A DNA stretch of 64,000 nt from Eustoma russellianum (taxonomy: Eukaryota; Streptophyta; Magnoliopsida; Gentianales; Gentianaceae). The stretch is taken from the NCBI GenBank assembly GCA_036186865.1, contig AP025062.1, forward strand, positions 13,951,241 to 14,015,240, written 5' to 3'. Under the pieces are notes generated by a model. The model saw only the letters and a program-made list of their open reading frames with translations. It did not search any database and was not told the origin of the DNA. Below are positions 9,803-20,800 of this stretch, piece by piece (within the stretch, counting starts at the first letter, position 1; each line of letters starts with the position of its first letter). The translations under genes and the position numbers were made by a program.

Positions 9803-12800
9803 ATGGAGAACGAAAGCTCAAATTTGATCAATGTTGTATACGTTGGTTCTCAGGAACTGTCCAGTGTTGTTCCAATTCCACCTACAGTTGTTGCGCTCAT
9901 TCCTGCTCCTGTCCTGTGGTTGGACAGGTTGAGAAGCCGAAAAAGTTTGAAGGCAATTTCTTCAAACGATGGCGGCAAAAGATGCTATTCTTTTTGACAA
10001 CAATGGGTCTGGCCAAACTGCTGACTGAGGATCCTCCGGAGGTGATTCTAGTTGAAGATTAGAGTTAGAATATGCAGAACAGTTTGATGGCTGAAGCATG
10101 GAACTATAGTAACTATGTATTCTTGAGTCATATTTTAAGTTGTTTAGACAATTCGTTGTATGGACTATATTGTACCTTTAAGACTGCAAAGTCTTTGTGG
10201 ATGGCTTTAGATAGAAAGTACCGCATGGAGGATGTTGGTACCAAGAAGTTTGTCGTCGGCAAATTTTTTGACTTTAAAATGTCAGACTCCAAAACTGTTG
10301 TTTCTCAGATTAAGGAACTGCAAATTTTATGGCTGAAATGGAAGAAGAGGGCATGTTGCTCAGTGAATCTTTCATAGTAGTATCTGTGATTGAGAAGCTA
10401 CCTCTTTCGTGAAGGGAATTCATAAGCTATCTCAAGCCCAAACGAAAGGAGATGACTTTGGAGGATCTGATTATTCGACTTTGTATAGAGGAGGACAACC
10501 GTAGGTCCGAAAGAAAGCCAAGTTCGAGTTCTGGTCAAGCCAAGGCTCACGTCGCAGAGGCGACGAAAAAAGAAAAAGGTAAATTCTGTTGGAGTGAACC
10601 CTAAAGACAAGAAAGTTGTCAAAAGGTTCACTGGAAAATGTTGCAACTGTGGAATTCAGGGGCACCGTAGTATTGACTGCTGTAAGCCCAAGAAGAAACA
10701 AGAAAAAGCCAAAGCCAATCTTGTCAACTAGATGAATGATATGGATTTGTGCGCTGTTGTTTCTGAGTGCAACACAGTGGGAAATCCTCGTGAATGGTGG
10801 GTGGACACTGGAGCCACTCGACACGTATGTGCCAACAGGGCAATGTTCAGAGATTATTCTCCAGCGCAGAATAATGGAAAGTTGCACATAGGGAACTCTG
10901 ATAGCTCGAAGATTGAAAGTTTAGGCAATGTGATTCTTAAGATGACTTCAGGAAAGGAATTGACTCTGCTAGATGTACTGCATGTTTCTGACATTCGCAA
11001 GAACTTAGTTTCTGGAGCTTTACTAGTCAGTCATGGATTTAGACTAGTATTTGATTGGAATAAATTCATTCTGAGTAAGAATGGGATATTTCTGGGGAAA
11101 GGGCACTTGACCAACAACATGTTTAAACTTAGTGTGATTACTGTTGTACCTAAAAAAGTTTCGCCCGAAGAGGCTAATAAAAATGCTCTTAGTTCTGCTT
11201 ATATGCTTGAGTCTTCTTGTTTATGGCATTTTCGTTTGGGTCATGTTAACTACAAGTCAATACAAACAACGATAAATATTGACTTATTACCTCAACTTAA
11301 ATTAATAAAGGAAAATGCCAAGTGTGTGTTGAAGCAAAAATGCAAAGGCGCCATTTCTGTCAATACAAAGGAACACTGAACCTTTGGGTTTAATACATGC
11401 TGATGTGTGTGATTTAAAATTTGTGTAAACAAGAAGTGGTAAAAAGTACTTTGTAACTTTTGTCAACGATTGTACATGATACTGTTATGTCTATTTGCTA
11501 AGTAGCAAAGACGAGGCTCTTGATGCTTCAAGGAATATAAGAATGAAGTTGAGAATCAACTTAGCAAGCGAATTAAATCGATTCGTAGTGATAGAGGTGG
11601 CGAATATGACACGCGTTTAATGAATTCTGTTCAGAAAATGGCATTATTCATCAAACGACTGCACCATATTCACCTCAATCTAAAAGAGATGATGAATGCT
11701 ATGTTGATAAGTTCGGGTTTACCTCAGAACTTGTGGGGGGAAGCAATTCTCTCGGCCAACGTCATTTTAAATAGAATTCCATCTAAGAAGATGGATCAAG
11801 CCCCATACGAGCTCTGGAAAGGCCATAAGCCTAGTTACAAATACTTGAAAGTGTTGGGGTGTCTGGCGAAGGTTGCAGTACCTAAACCAAGTGTGACAAG
11901 TGTGTGTATATCAAGAACACGCCAGATGCCTATGTAATAGTATGTCTATATGTAGACGACATGCTCATCATAGGCAGTACTCGTGATATCATCTTGAATA
12001 CCAAAAGGATGTTAACACAAAATTTTGATATGAAAGATATGGGGGTTGCCAATGTTATTCTTGGAATTAAGATTTCTCGGATTACTAAAGGTCTTGTTAT
12101 GTCTCAAACTCATTATATTGAATCTGTTCTCAAACGGTTCAATATGTTTGATACAAATCCAATAAAGACCCCACTAGACTTAAGTGTACACTTAAGAAAG
12201 AACCAAGGTGAACCTGTGGCTCAATTGAGGTACTCACAAGTGATCGGAAGTCTGATGTACATAACAAATTGTACTAGACCAGACTTAGCGTGTTCGGTAA
12301 ACAAATTAAGTAGGTTTACCTGTAATCCAAGTGAGGAACATTGAAATGCTCTGAATAGAGTATTGCAATACTTAAAGTATACAATGAATCTTGGATTACA
12401 TTACTCGAGATATCCAACAGTATTGGAAGGCTATTGTGATACTAATTGGAGATCTGACAGTAAGAATTCTAAATCCACGAGTGGATATTTACTCACTGTT
12501 GGTAGTGGTGTTATGTCGTGGAAGTCCATGAAGCAAACGTGCATAGCTCGTTCCACGATGGAAGCAGAGTTCATAGCACCTGATAAAGGTGGAGAAGAAG
12601 CTGAATGGCTTCGAAATTTCCTAAAAGATATTCCATGCTGGCCTAAGCATATCGCTCCTATAAGCATACACTTTGATAGTCAGTCGGCTATAGGACGAGC
12701 ATAAAGAAGCATTTATAATGGTAAGTCCCGACGTATACGTCGGAGTCATAATTCCATTAAGCAATTGATCTCTAATGGCTTGAATTTCATTGATTATGTA

Positions 12801-12917
12801 AAATCAAAGGAGAATCTTGCGGATCCGCTTACAAAAGGCTTGCCTAGAGATCAGATGTCAAAATTGACAAATGGAATGGGACTTAAGCCTACTACGCAAG
12901 AATCTTCAAAATGGTAA
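9803..12917 (+). pseudogene. Degenerate copia Gag-Pol of E0
   Basis: The ATG at 9803 starts MENESSNLINVVYV, the gag N-terminus that is missing from E1. Domains follow in order: gag ('LTEDPPEV'), zinc knuckle CCNCGIQGHRSIDC near 10640, protease WWVDTGATRHVC near 10797, pre-integrase ('LWHFRLGHVNYKS'), broken integrase, RT with YVDDM near 11950, and RNase H ending near 12917. Stops and frameshifts occur near 10060, 10375, 10730, 11380 and 12345. About 38 bases of integrase are missing near 11680, and roughly 850 bases spanning late integrase to early RT are deleted at 11890. Not functional. Confidence 0.9.
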
Positions 12918-13450
12918 CCCAACCTTGTTGATTGGAGATCTCAGAATCTTGGTTCAATGGGACAACTGAGTTATGAAGGTTCAGTTTAACACTTACTCAT
13001 TTCGGTACATAAAAGTGCTATATGCAGAGAATATTTAGGGTGAGCTAAAGCTCTTAATGATGTCCTATATCTTGATACATCAAGTGGAGTATGGCAGAAT
13101 GCTCCAAATAGGAATCACCTATGTAAGTGTGAAGTGGGGCCGCTTCTATGAGAATCTGTGAGGCAAGAATTCTCTAAAAACACTTTCTGAAACCAGGTTG
13201 TTCATGGCCAAAACGAACACAACCATGAGAACCAAAAGGGTGTTAAAGGAAATGGTGTGTGAGTATTGTTGTCTAGGTTCACAGCGAAGGCTGACTAGTT
13301 CAAGACATCAAGTCACTATTTAGCCAAGTGAATGCGATAGTACATCACTACGAAAGGTTCAAAGCCAGAAGCTACCTCTTCTAATACAACATTTCCTTGT
13401 CTGACCTCTCGGTAAAGTCTGCATCTACATTTGCATTAATTTCCATTCAT
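12918..13450 (+). other. E0 spacer between pol and 3' LTR
   Basis: Non-coding stretch matching E1 21789-22327 ('gtaacccaaccttgttga', 'catgagaaccaa', 'aagaatgtcctatatcttgat'-like blocks). It probably forms part of the 3' untranslated region. No gene seen. Confidence 0.7.
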
Positions 13451-13459
13451 GTGGGGGAT
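13451..13459 (+). other. Polypurine tract of E0
   Basis: GTGGGGGAT immediately before the 3' LTR start TGTTGGAAG; the same tract precedes the E1 3' LTR. It is the usual primer for plus-strand DNA synthesis. Confidence 0.75.
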
Positions 13460-14781
13460 TGTTGGAAGAATTTGTGAAAATGGATTTGTGAAAAGTTGGT
13501 GAGCAGCATACTTTAAGATTAATTATGATTAGTGTCTGCTAATCAAAACCAAAAACTAATTAGGCCTAAATTATCTACGAAAAAGGTAGATGATTTTAGG
13601 CTTTTGAATCACTCAATTTCAATACCGGGTGAATGAGAAATTAATGCTCAAAGTAGGAGTTAAAAGTGGAAATTTCCAAATATACCACATCGGTGAAATT
13701 GATGGAAAGTTGCCACCAAATATAATATTAGGCATTTTGGATGTGCCAAAAGAAATCTGACCGCAGGAAAGACACAGTCTAGCTCTGCTTGGCTCTGCTT
13801 TACTCGGCCCTGCTCGGCTGGGCACTGCTCTGCTCGGTTCGCAGTTATAATTTATGGACAAAATTCTTTTAAATTTTTCCAGAAAATAACTTGATCCTAC
13901 GGTTATGATCGAACGATCCAGATTAATCTGACCCAGTCTCTGATCGTGGGAAGAGAACTGGGGGGACATTGATGCCGATCGTGGGTTATGGGAAAATGAG
14001 GGGTTACTGGCCGATTCGTGCTGTCGTGGGTTGCCGTGGCCTCCAAGCTTTCCCCTGTATAAATAGAGGCAGCAGTCTGCCTCTAAACATACAAGAGAAA
14101 AACCCAACGCCGAGATCTTCCTCTCCTTCATCTGCTGCATTCCTCTGCTGCATTCATCTGTTGCATATTTCTTTTTAATACTGCATTCATCTGCTGCATT
14201 CCGGTAATCCAAGAAGGTAGGATATTCTTGAAGGTTCGTTGAGTTCAGCGATGCAGTGCCGCTCGTCTGAACCGGTCTTTGTTGTATTCTGGGAGACAGT
14301 TGCTCCTGTGGGTAGGCAGAGTATACTGGAGCAATAACGTCTTAAGGACAGAGTTCTGGACTCACCTCGGATCTCGGCTCTGCTGAGCTGAGAAGGTTAT
14401 TGTCGAGGCTGAGCTCTGCTTTGTGCTGAGCTCAGCTGTATTTGGGAAGAATGCAGCACTGTTGACGCAGTGTTGCTCTAAGAACATTTGTTGTTCGGAG
14501 GTTTTGGTTGCCGAGCTCGGCCGTTCGGCTGAGTACATTCATTATTCTGCCGTGTTGAGCTCTGTTCGGCTAAAGGCTGACAGCATAGAACAGTGGTTCT
14601 GAAATGTTGTTCAGTTTAGGTCAGCAGGTCGGGTGACTATTCAGAACGCAGATTCAGTTGCGCTGTCTGAACTTTCTCGGCAGATCCGCTTAGCCTAAAT
14701 TGAGCTCGGCAGGTCGGCCCTGACCTCGGTCAAGTCGGCCACTGCTGTATAGAAGTCCATTAGTCTGAATTATTTCTAACA
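13460..14781 (+). repeat. 3' LTR of E0
   Basis: Starts TGTTGGAAGAAT after the purine tract and ends TTTCTAACA, followed by TCGAC. It retains the TATA box TATAAATA near 14058-14065. The minus frame 13619-14212 is an LTR by-product. Confidence 0.87.
14058..14065 (+). promoter_or_regulatory. TATA box in E0 3' LTR
   Basis: TATAAATA in 'cccctgtataaatagaggc', about 400 bases into sequence shared with the 5' LTR. The 5' LTR copy has lost it, so only the 3' LTR keeps a plausible promoter. Confidence 0.55.
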
Positions 14782-14786
14782 TCGAC

Positions 14787-14810
14787 TACTAGAGCTTGGG
14801 ACGAGTCGAT
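14787..14810 (+). repeat. Continuation of the LTR 3' end split by E0
   Basis: 'tactagagcttgggacgagtcg' continues the LTR interrupted at 8372. What follows ('atacaccttggggaacc') may be a heavily diverged PBS, but I cannot support that. Confidence 0.5.
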
Positions 14811-16080
14811 ACACCTTGGGGAACCAACTACTCTTCATCTAGGTGTAGTTGCACCCAACTGGAACATCACTGTTGATTAGACATGCTTAGATCTCCTGGC
14901 ATCAATATTGCCACCGAATATTAGTGCTGCTAGTAGGCTTCCAGCCAATCAGGTTCTAGAGTATTTGAATGTCCGTGAAGCAGAGGTACGTTTTCTGCAG
15001 CTAACCTTTCATTTTCTTACTATAGTCTGTTGACACTTTTATTTCGCAGCCCCGCACGCTCAGGGCCATGATAAATTATAAAGCTCAGCGCAAAGCTGCG
15101 GAATTCCAACAGCTCTAAATCTTGCAAAGCGAGCATAAGAGTCTTTAAGAACACTGCGAAGATGGAAGGTGAATTGAAGGATCTGCGCATCAGAAAACCT
15201 GCCTTGGAGGAGAAAATAGTTGCCAAAAAGAAGAAATCCGACAAATCTCTGTCTGATCTCACAGTGGTTGAGACATCTATCTCTGGAAACAAAGGTGAAG
15301 GATAGAGACACTGAGATTATGGAGCTTCCGAAGACAACTGAAGTTGTTCAAGCCGAGAAAAATCAACTGGCCATCAGTTATGAGTAGATGAAAAAGAAAC
15401 TGAAAGAGGCGGATAGCTTAGTGCCTTCTCTCATTCAGGAGAGGGACGAGATGAAATAGCCGATGGACCAAGTGGCTATTCAGAACAACGATGGGACCAT
15501 AAAGGACTTCGATGAATTTTTTAAAGCTTCGAAACCCTGCTGGCTCCATTTAGGCAAGCGTGTACTATTAGGGGCATTGATATTGTGTGAAAGGCGAGGT
15601 CAAATGATCCCCTTGACAATGCTAAGATAATTGTTGTGTACCGCCCCAAGGCTAAGGGAGAGTTTGACCGAGGGGTTGCGGAGCTCCATGCTGTAGTGAA
15701 CCTGGGAGATAAATACAAGGACGAGGAAAAAGAATCTAATGGAGGTAATGAAAAAGTAAGGGAGGATATTGATGCTGATGCTGAAGAGGAAGATGGAGGA
15801 TCTGGGCAGAGAGAGTTGGGTGAAAAACCAACAGAGAGGGTCTGAAGGTGCGAAAAGTTCCAAAGCTGCCCCCGTTGGAACTGAGACTTCTGCTGACCCT
15901 CAGAATGTGAAGACGAAGATTGAGGATCTGGGCCGAGAGAGTTGGGTGAAAAACCAACAAAGGGGAACTGAAGGTGCGTAAAGTTCCCAAGCTGCCTCTA
16001 TTGGAAGTGAGACTTCTGCCGAACCCTCAGGATGTTTAACAAGAAATCGCTGCAATTGATCCCGGCACCAATGTAGACTA
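14811..16080 (+). pseudogene. Decayed intron-containing coiled-coil gene, probably transposon-associated
   Basis: One frame reads 'LGVVAPNWNITVD', a stop, then 'LDLLASILPPNISAAS' and 'VLEYLNVREAE'. It then meets GTACGT at 14986 and resumes after CAG at 15049 as 'PRTLRAMINYKAQRKAAEF', a plausible 64-base phase-0 intron. Downstream lie Lys/Glu-rich, coiled-coil-like segments ('KKKLKEADSLVPSLIQERDE', 'EFDRGVAELHAVVNLGDKY') with several stops and frame changes, then two ~130-base direct repeats around 15790-15975. The layout resembles gag-like ORFs of plant transposon-associated proteins; I cannot name a family. It may continue at 23547 beyond E1. Confidence 0.4.
14986..15049 (+). other. Candidate intron in the decayed coiled-coil gene
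   Basis: GAG|GTACGT ... TTTCGCAG|CC, 64 bases, T-rich before the acceptor. Removal joins two segments in the same frame. Support is by eye only. Confidence 0.4.
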
Positions 16081-16102
16081 TTGGTCCTTTAATTTTTGTT
16101 TT

Positions 16103-16479
16103 GAGAAGCTGATATTTTGTGTCTATAATTGTTACAACTGTCTCTAAATTGCACTATAAGTTTGTAATTTTCAGTGTGTGTCTATAACTATTTATCTTTT
16201 CACTGCTTGTACCATAAGTTTGAAATTTCCATCATGCACCAATGGCTATGAATGTTTTTAAACTTTTGTGCCATTCTTTTAGGCTTAAAAAGAAAAAAAA
16301 ATGTTAACTAGTGCAAAAGAATAAAATGATTAATAATTATGGGTGCACCGTGAGAATCACAAACTTATGACTGAAAAGCATAAGAATAGTTAATAGTTAT
16401 AGATGCACACTGAGAATTTTAAACTTGTGGTGTAATCTATACACAGTGTCTATAGTTATTGACACAAAGTGTCATTCTC
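16103..16479. mobile_element. Foldback (MITE-like) element with long inverted arms
   Basis: The two halves are inverted copies over almost their whole length. The left arm starts 'gagaagctgatattttgtgtc'; the reverse complement of the right end starts 'gagaatgacactttgtgtc'. Deeper blocks also pair: 'cactataagtttgtaatttt' with 'caccacaagtttaaaattct', and 'gtgtgtctataactattta' with 'gtgtgcatctataactatta'. Each arm holds two or three related ~60-base units. There is no ORF and no convincing target duplication. Either a non-autonomous DNA transposon or a simple inverted duplication. Confidence 0.65.
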
Positions 16480-16722
16480 CCTTTCTGATTTTACCGTTTC
16501 TGCCCATGTATTTTGGTTGTTTCCATTGAATGAATGAACCACAATCATCTCCACTTGCACTCTATTTTACGCTTTTACTTCATCCCTTCCTTTGTTGCTT
16601 TAAATTTTTGAAAAATTTCTCAACTTTTGTTTAAGTCCTCAATTTGGTATTCTGCTTGGAGGAGGTTCACGAGGGCATTCCTAGGTCCACAAGTCCATGT
16701 ATACCCCAGGCACCCCAAAGTG
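16480..16722. other. Non-coding flank between foldback and E1
   Basis: AT-rich sequence with no recognisable domain or repeat. It may be the remnant of the locus that E1 entered. Confidence 0.4.
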
Positions 16723-16727
16723 TATTA
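16723..16727. other. Left target-site duplication of E1
   Basis: TATTA immediately before the LTR start; an identical TATTA follows the 3' LTR at 23542-23546. A perfect 5-bp copia duplication. Confidence 0.85.
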
Positions 16728-17871
16728 TGTTGGAGAAATGAAATGGGAAAAGGTTGGATTGCAAGTGGGTTTGTCAAAAGTTGACAACCACCATACTTTG
16801 AGCTTAATTATGATTAGTGTTCGTTAATCAAAAACGGAAACTAAAAATTTCTAAATTATCTTCGTAACGAGTAGATGATTTTTGGCTTTTGAATCACTCA
16901 ATTCCGATACCGGGTGAATGAGAAATTAATGCTCAAAGTTGGAGTAAAATTGGTGGAAATTAGAAAAATTGGTGATGTGGCCTCTTGAGGAGTGAACACA
17001 TCACCAATTTGCTTGTATACCACATTGCCCACTTGAGAGAGAAAGGCCACCATATAAGTTACAAGTTGGAGCTTTCTAAAATGTGCCCTTGGGCATGAGA
17101 AGTTTTCTGACGGAGTCAGGACGCAGCTCAGGCAAGGTTCACCACACACGCGCGCCGCCGCCGCCCGCCCGTCCGGCCGGCCGGCTCGGGCTCGGTTCTT
17201 ATCTTTTTGGATAAATTTTCTTTTAAATTTTTCCAGAAAAATAATTACTTGATCCTACGGTCTACGATTATCTGCGGCGATCCAACGAAAAATAATTACT
17301 TGATCCTACGGTCTACGATTATCTGCCCAACGGTGCAGATCAAGTCTGATCCTACGGTTTATCTGCAGTTCATCGCGGTTGGTGATCCAACGCTCCAGAT
17401 TTGATCCTATCTTCGGTTTACTGATCCAATGGCTTACCTTTGTTCAGACAAAGGTTATGATCTAACGGTGGAGATCTTTAACTGATTTAATCCAACGGTC
17501 CAGATTCGTTCTGACCATAAACTGCCTCAACCTCCTTCAACCACCCTCCATCTATATATTGTCACCATGCATGCATACGAAAATTACACTGTTTTTACAG
17601 TACTGCTATTTTTCCATCAAAAATCATTCTGCATTGCATTCCATCACGATAATCGAGATATCAGAACACCTGTAACAGGTTCGTCGATGTTCCTACGCTG
17701 TAGTGCCACTCGTATGAACGAAAACCGTTGTATCCTGGGAGACGTTTGTTCCATCCGGTTGGGCACAGTATACCGGAGCAATTCGTCTTAAGGACAGAGT
17801 CCTTACGCTCGCCTCGGTTTTGCTTGCGTTTTTGTTATAGTTTATTCACATGCACACAGTGCACTTTTCTG
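16728..17871 (+). repeat. 5' LTR of E1, truncated at its 3' end
   Basis: Starts TGTTGGAGAAATG and follows 22337-23526 closely. It holds a 51-base tandem duplication at 17236-17325 that is absent from the 3' LTR, a GC-rich (CG/CCG) tract near 17148-17185, and a TATA-like 'tctatatatt' near 17551. Repeated 'gatccaacggt' variants lie in the presumed U3. It ends by deletion at 'ttttctg'. Confidence 0.9.
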
Positions 17872-20800
17872 TTCCTGTTGCACCCGCTGCTCCAGTCACT
17901 GCTCCTGTTCCTGCTGTTGGACAGGTTGAAAAGCCAGAGAAGTTTGGAGGAAGTTACTTCAAACGCTGGCAACAGAAGATGTTGTTCTTCTTGACCACGT
18001 TGGGTTTGGCTAAGATGCTGACTGAGGATCCTCCGGAGGTGGTGCCGGTGGAAGACCAGAATGTGAACATGCAAAACAATCTGATTGCTGAAGCGTGGAG
18101 TTACAGCAATTATGTTTGTTTAAGTCACATTTTAAGTTGTTTGGATAATTCATTGTATGGATTGTATTCTACTTATAAAACTGCGAAATCCTTATGGCAG
18201 GCGTTAGACAAAAAGTACCGGACTGAGGATGCCGGTACTAAGAAATTTATTATTGGAAAATTTCTTGATTTTCAGATGACAGATTCCAGGACTGTTGTTT
18301 CTCAGATTGAGGAACTTCAGATGCTTGTTGCTGAGATGAAAGAGGAGGGTATGACCCTCAGTGAATCTTTTCTTGTTGCTGCTGTGATTGAGAAGCTTCC
18401 TCTTTCATGGAGGGAATTCCGAAGCTATCTCAAGCACAAAAGAAAGGAAATGTCTTTGGAAGACTTGATTGTCCGACTCCGTATAGAGGAAGACAATCGA
18501 AGGGCAGACAAGAAGCCGTCTTCCAGTTCTGGCCATGCAAAAGCTCATGTTGCAGAGGCATCGAAAAAGAAGAGAGGAAATTCTGTCGGAGTGAACGCGA
18601 AGGGCAAGAAGGTTGCCAAAAAGTTCACTGGTAAATGTTACAATTGTGGAATTCAAGGGCATCGTAGTGTTGACTGCAGGAAGCCCAAGAAAAGGCAAGA
18701 GAAAGCCAAAGCCAACCTTGTAAGTGCAATGGATGATTTGGACTTGTGTGCTGTTGTTTCTGAATGTAATGCTGTAGGTAATCCTAGCCAGTGGTGGGTG
18801 GACACTGGCGCCACTAGACACGTTTGTGCAAACAGGGGAATGTTCAAGGAATATTCTCCTGCGAAAGACAATGAAAGGCTGTACATGGGAAACAAAGATA
18901 GCTCGAAGATTGAAGGTTCGGGCAAAGTGATTCTGAAGATGACCTCCGGGAAAGAATTGACGTTGCAGGATGTGCTGCATGTTCCCGACATTCGCAAGAA
19001 CTTAGTCTCTGGTGCTTTACTAGTCAGGCATGGGTTTAGGCTAGTATTTGATTGTAACAAATGTATTCTGACTAAGAATGGTGTATTTCTAGGGAAGGGG
19101 TACCTGATGGACAATATGTTTAAACTTAGTGTTATAACTATTGTACCAACGAAGACTACGCACGATGAGGCTAATAAGACTGCTTCTACTTCCGCTTACA
19201 TGCTTGAGTCTTCATGTTTATGGCATTTACGTTTGGGTCATGTTAATTATAAGTCATTACAAAGAATGATTAATCTCGACTTATTACCCAAACTAAGTTT
19301 CAATAATGAAAAGTGCCAAGTTTGTGTTGAAGCAAAAATGGCTAAGTTACCATTTCCTTCAATCAAAAGAAACACTGAAGTGTTAGATTTAATTCACACA
19401 GATGTTTGTGATTTAAAGTTTGTGCAAACAAGAAGCGGTAAAAAGTACTTTGTGACTTTTATTGACGATTGCACTCGATACTGTTACGTTTATTTGCTAA
19501 GTAGCAAAGATGAGGCCTTAGATGCTTTTAAAGATTATAAAAATGAAGTTGAGAATCAACTTAGCAAACGAATTAAGTCAATTCGTAGTGATAGAGGTGG
19601 CGAATATGATGCACCGTTCAATGAATTCTGTTCAGAACATGGCATTATTCATCAAACGACTGCACCATATTCACCTCAATCGAATGGTATTGCTGAACGC
19701 AAAAACCGTACTCTGAAAGAAATGATGAATGCTATGTTGATAAGTTCGGGCTTACCGCAGAACTTGTGGGGGGAAGCAATTCTCTCCGCCAACGTCATTT
19801 TAAATAGAATACCACCAAAGAAGATGGATGAGACCCCATACGAGCTTTGGAAAGGCTATAAGCCTAGTTACAAATACTTGAAAGTGTGGGGGTGTCTGGC
19901 AAAGGTTGCAGTACCCAAACCAAGACAAGTTAGAATTGGGCCTAAAACAATTGATTGCATATTCATAGGATATGCAACTAACAGTAGTGCATATCGATTC
20001 TTGGTGCACAAGTCCGACATTCCTGACATACATGAGAATGTTGTCATGGAATCAAGAAATGCAGTGTTCTTTGAAAATGTCTTTCCAAAGAAAGACGAAA
20101 ACAGCAAAGAAGCAAGTACTAGTAAGCGAGTGCGTGAGACGACTCCTCAAGAAAGTGAGGAACTGCGTCAAAGCAAACGAACTAGAATACCTACATCCTA
20201 TGGACCAGATTTTCTAACATACTTGGTAGAAAACGATCCAAGAACGTTTTCAGAGGCGATGTCAACTCCAGAAGCTCCCTTCTGGAAGGAGGCAGTAAAC
20301 AGTGAGATAGAATCAATTCTTCAAAATCACACGTGGGAGCTGGTAGATCTTCCTCAAGGGAGTAAACCACTTGGATGCAAGTGGATTTTTAAGAAAAAAC
20401 TCAAAGAGGATGGATCCATTGATAAGTACAAGGCCCGGTTGGTAGCTAAGGGCTATCGACAAAAGGAAGGTTTTGACTTCTTTGACACCTATTCACCAGT
20501 AACTAGGATTACTTCCATAAGAATGCTAGTTGCTATTGCTGCAGTCTACGACCTAGAGATCCATCAAATGGATGTAAAGACTGCCTTCTTGAATGGCGAG
20601 CTGGAAGAAGAGATTTATATGGAACAGCCTGAAGGGTTTACTGTCCCAGGACAAGAAAAGAAAGTTTGTAGACTTGTTAAGTCTTTGTACGGACTGAAAC
20701 AAGCACCAAAACAGTGGCATTTGAAGTTTGATCAAGCCATGATGTCAAACGGTTTCAGGATCAATGAATGTGACAAGTGTGTTTACATCAAAAACACACC

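Larger units (their letters stand above)
8373..14781 (+). mobile_element. Decayed full-length Ty1/copia element E0
   Basis: Complete structure: 5' LTR, degenerate gag-pol, purine tract and 3' LTR, flanked by TCGAG/TCGAC. Its polyprotein is a clear relative of the one in E1 (16728-23541) but carries many stops and frameshifts and two large deletions. The LTRs differ at many positions, so it is older than E1. No recognisable tRNA-Met PBS follows the 5' LTR; the sequence there is 'attcttaagacgttatttg'. Confidence 0.88.

Noticed and set aside
16898..17149. Minus frame 'MCGEPCLSCVLTPSENFS' repeated at 22465-22758
   Set aside because: Located in both LTRs of E1; LTR by-product.
17140..17190. GC-rich tract as a CpG-island-like promoter
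   Set aside because: It is a short CG/CCG/CCGG microsatellite that differs in length between the two E1 LTRs.
18405..18980. 191-codon minus frame inside E1 pol, and the 19114-18653 frame
   Set aside because: Shadows of the strong plus-strand polyprotein frame.
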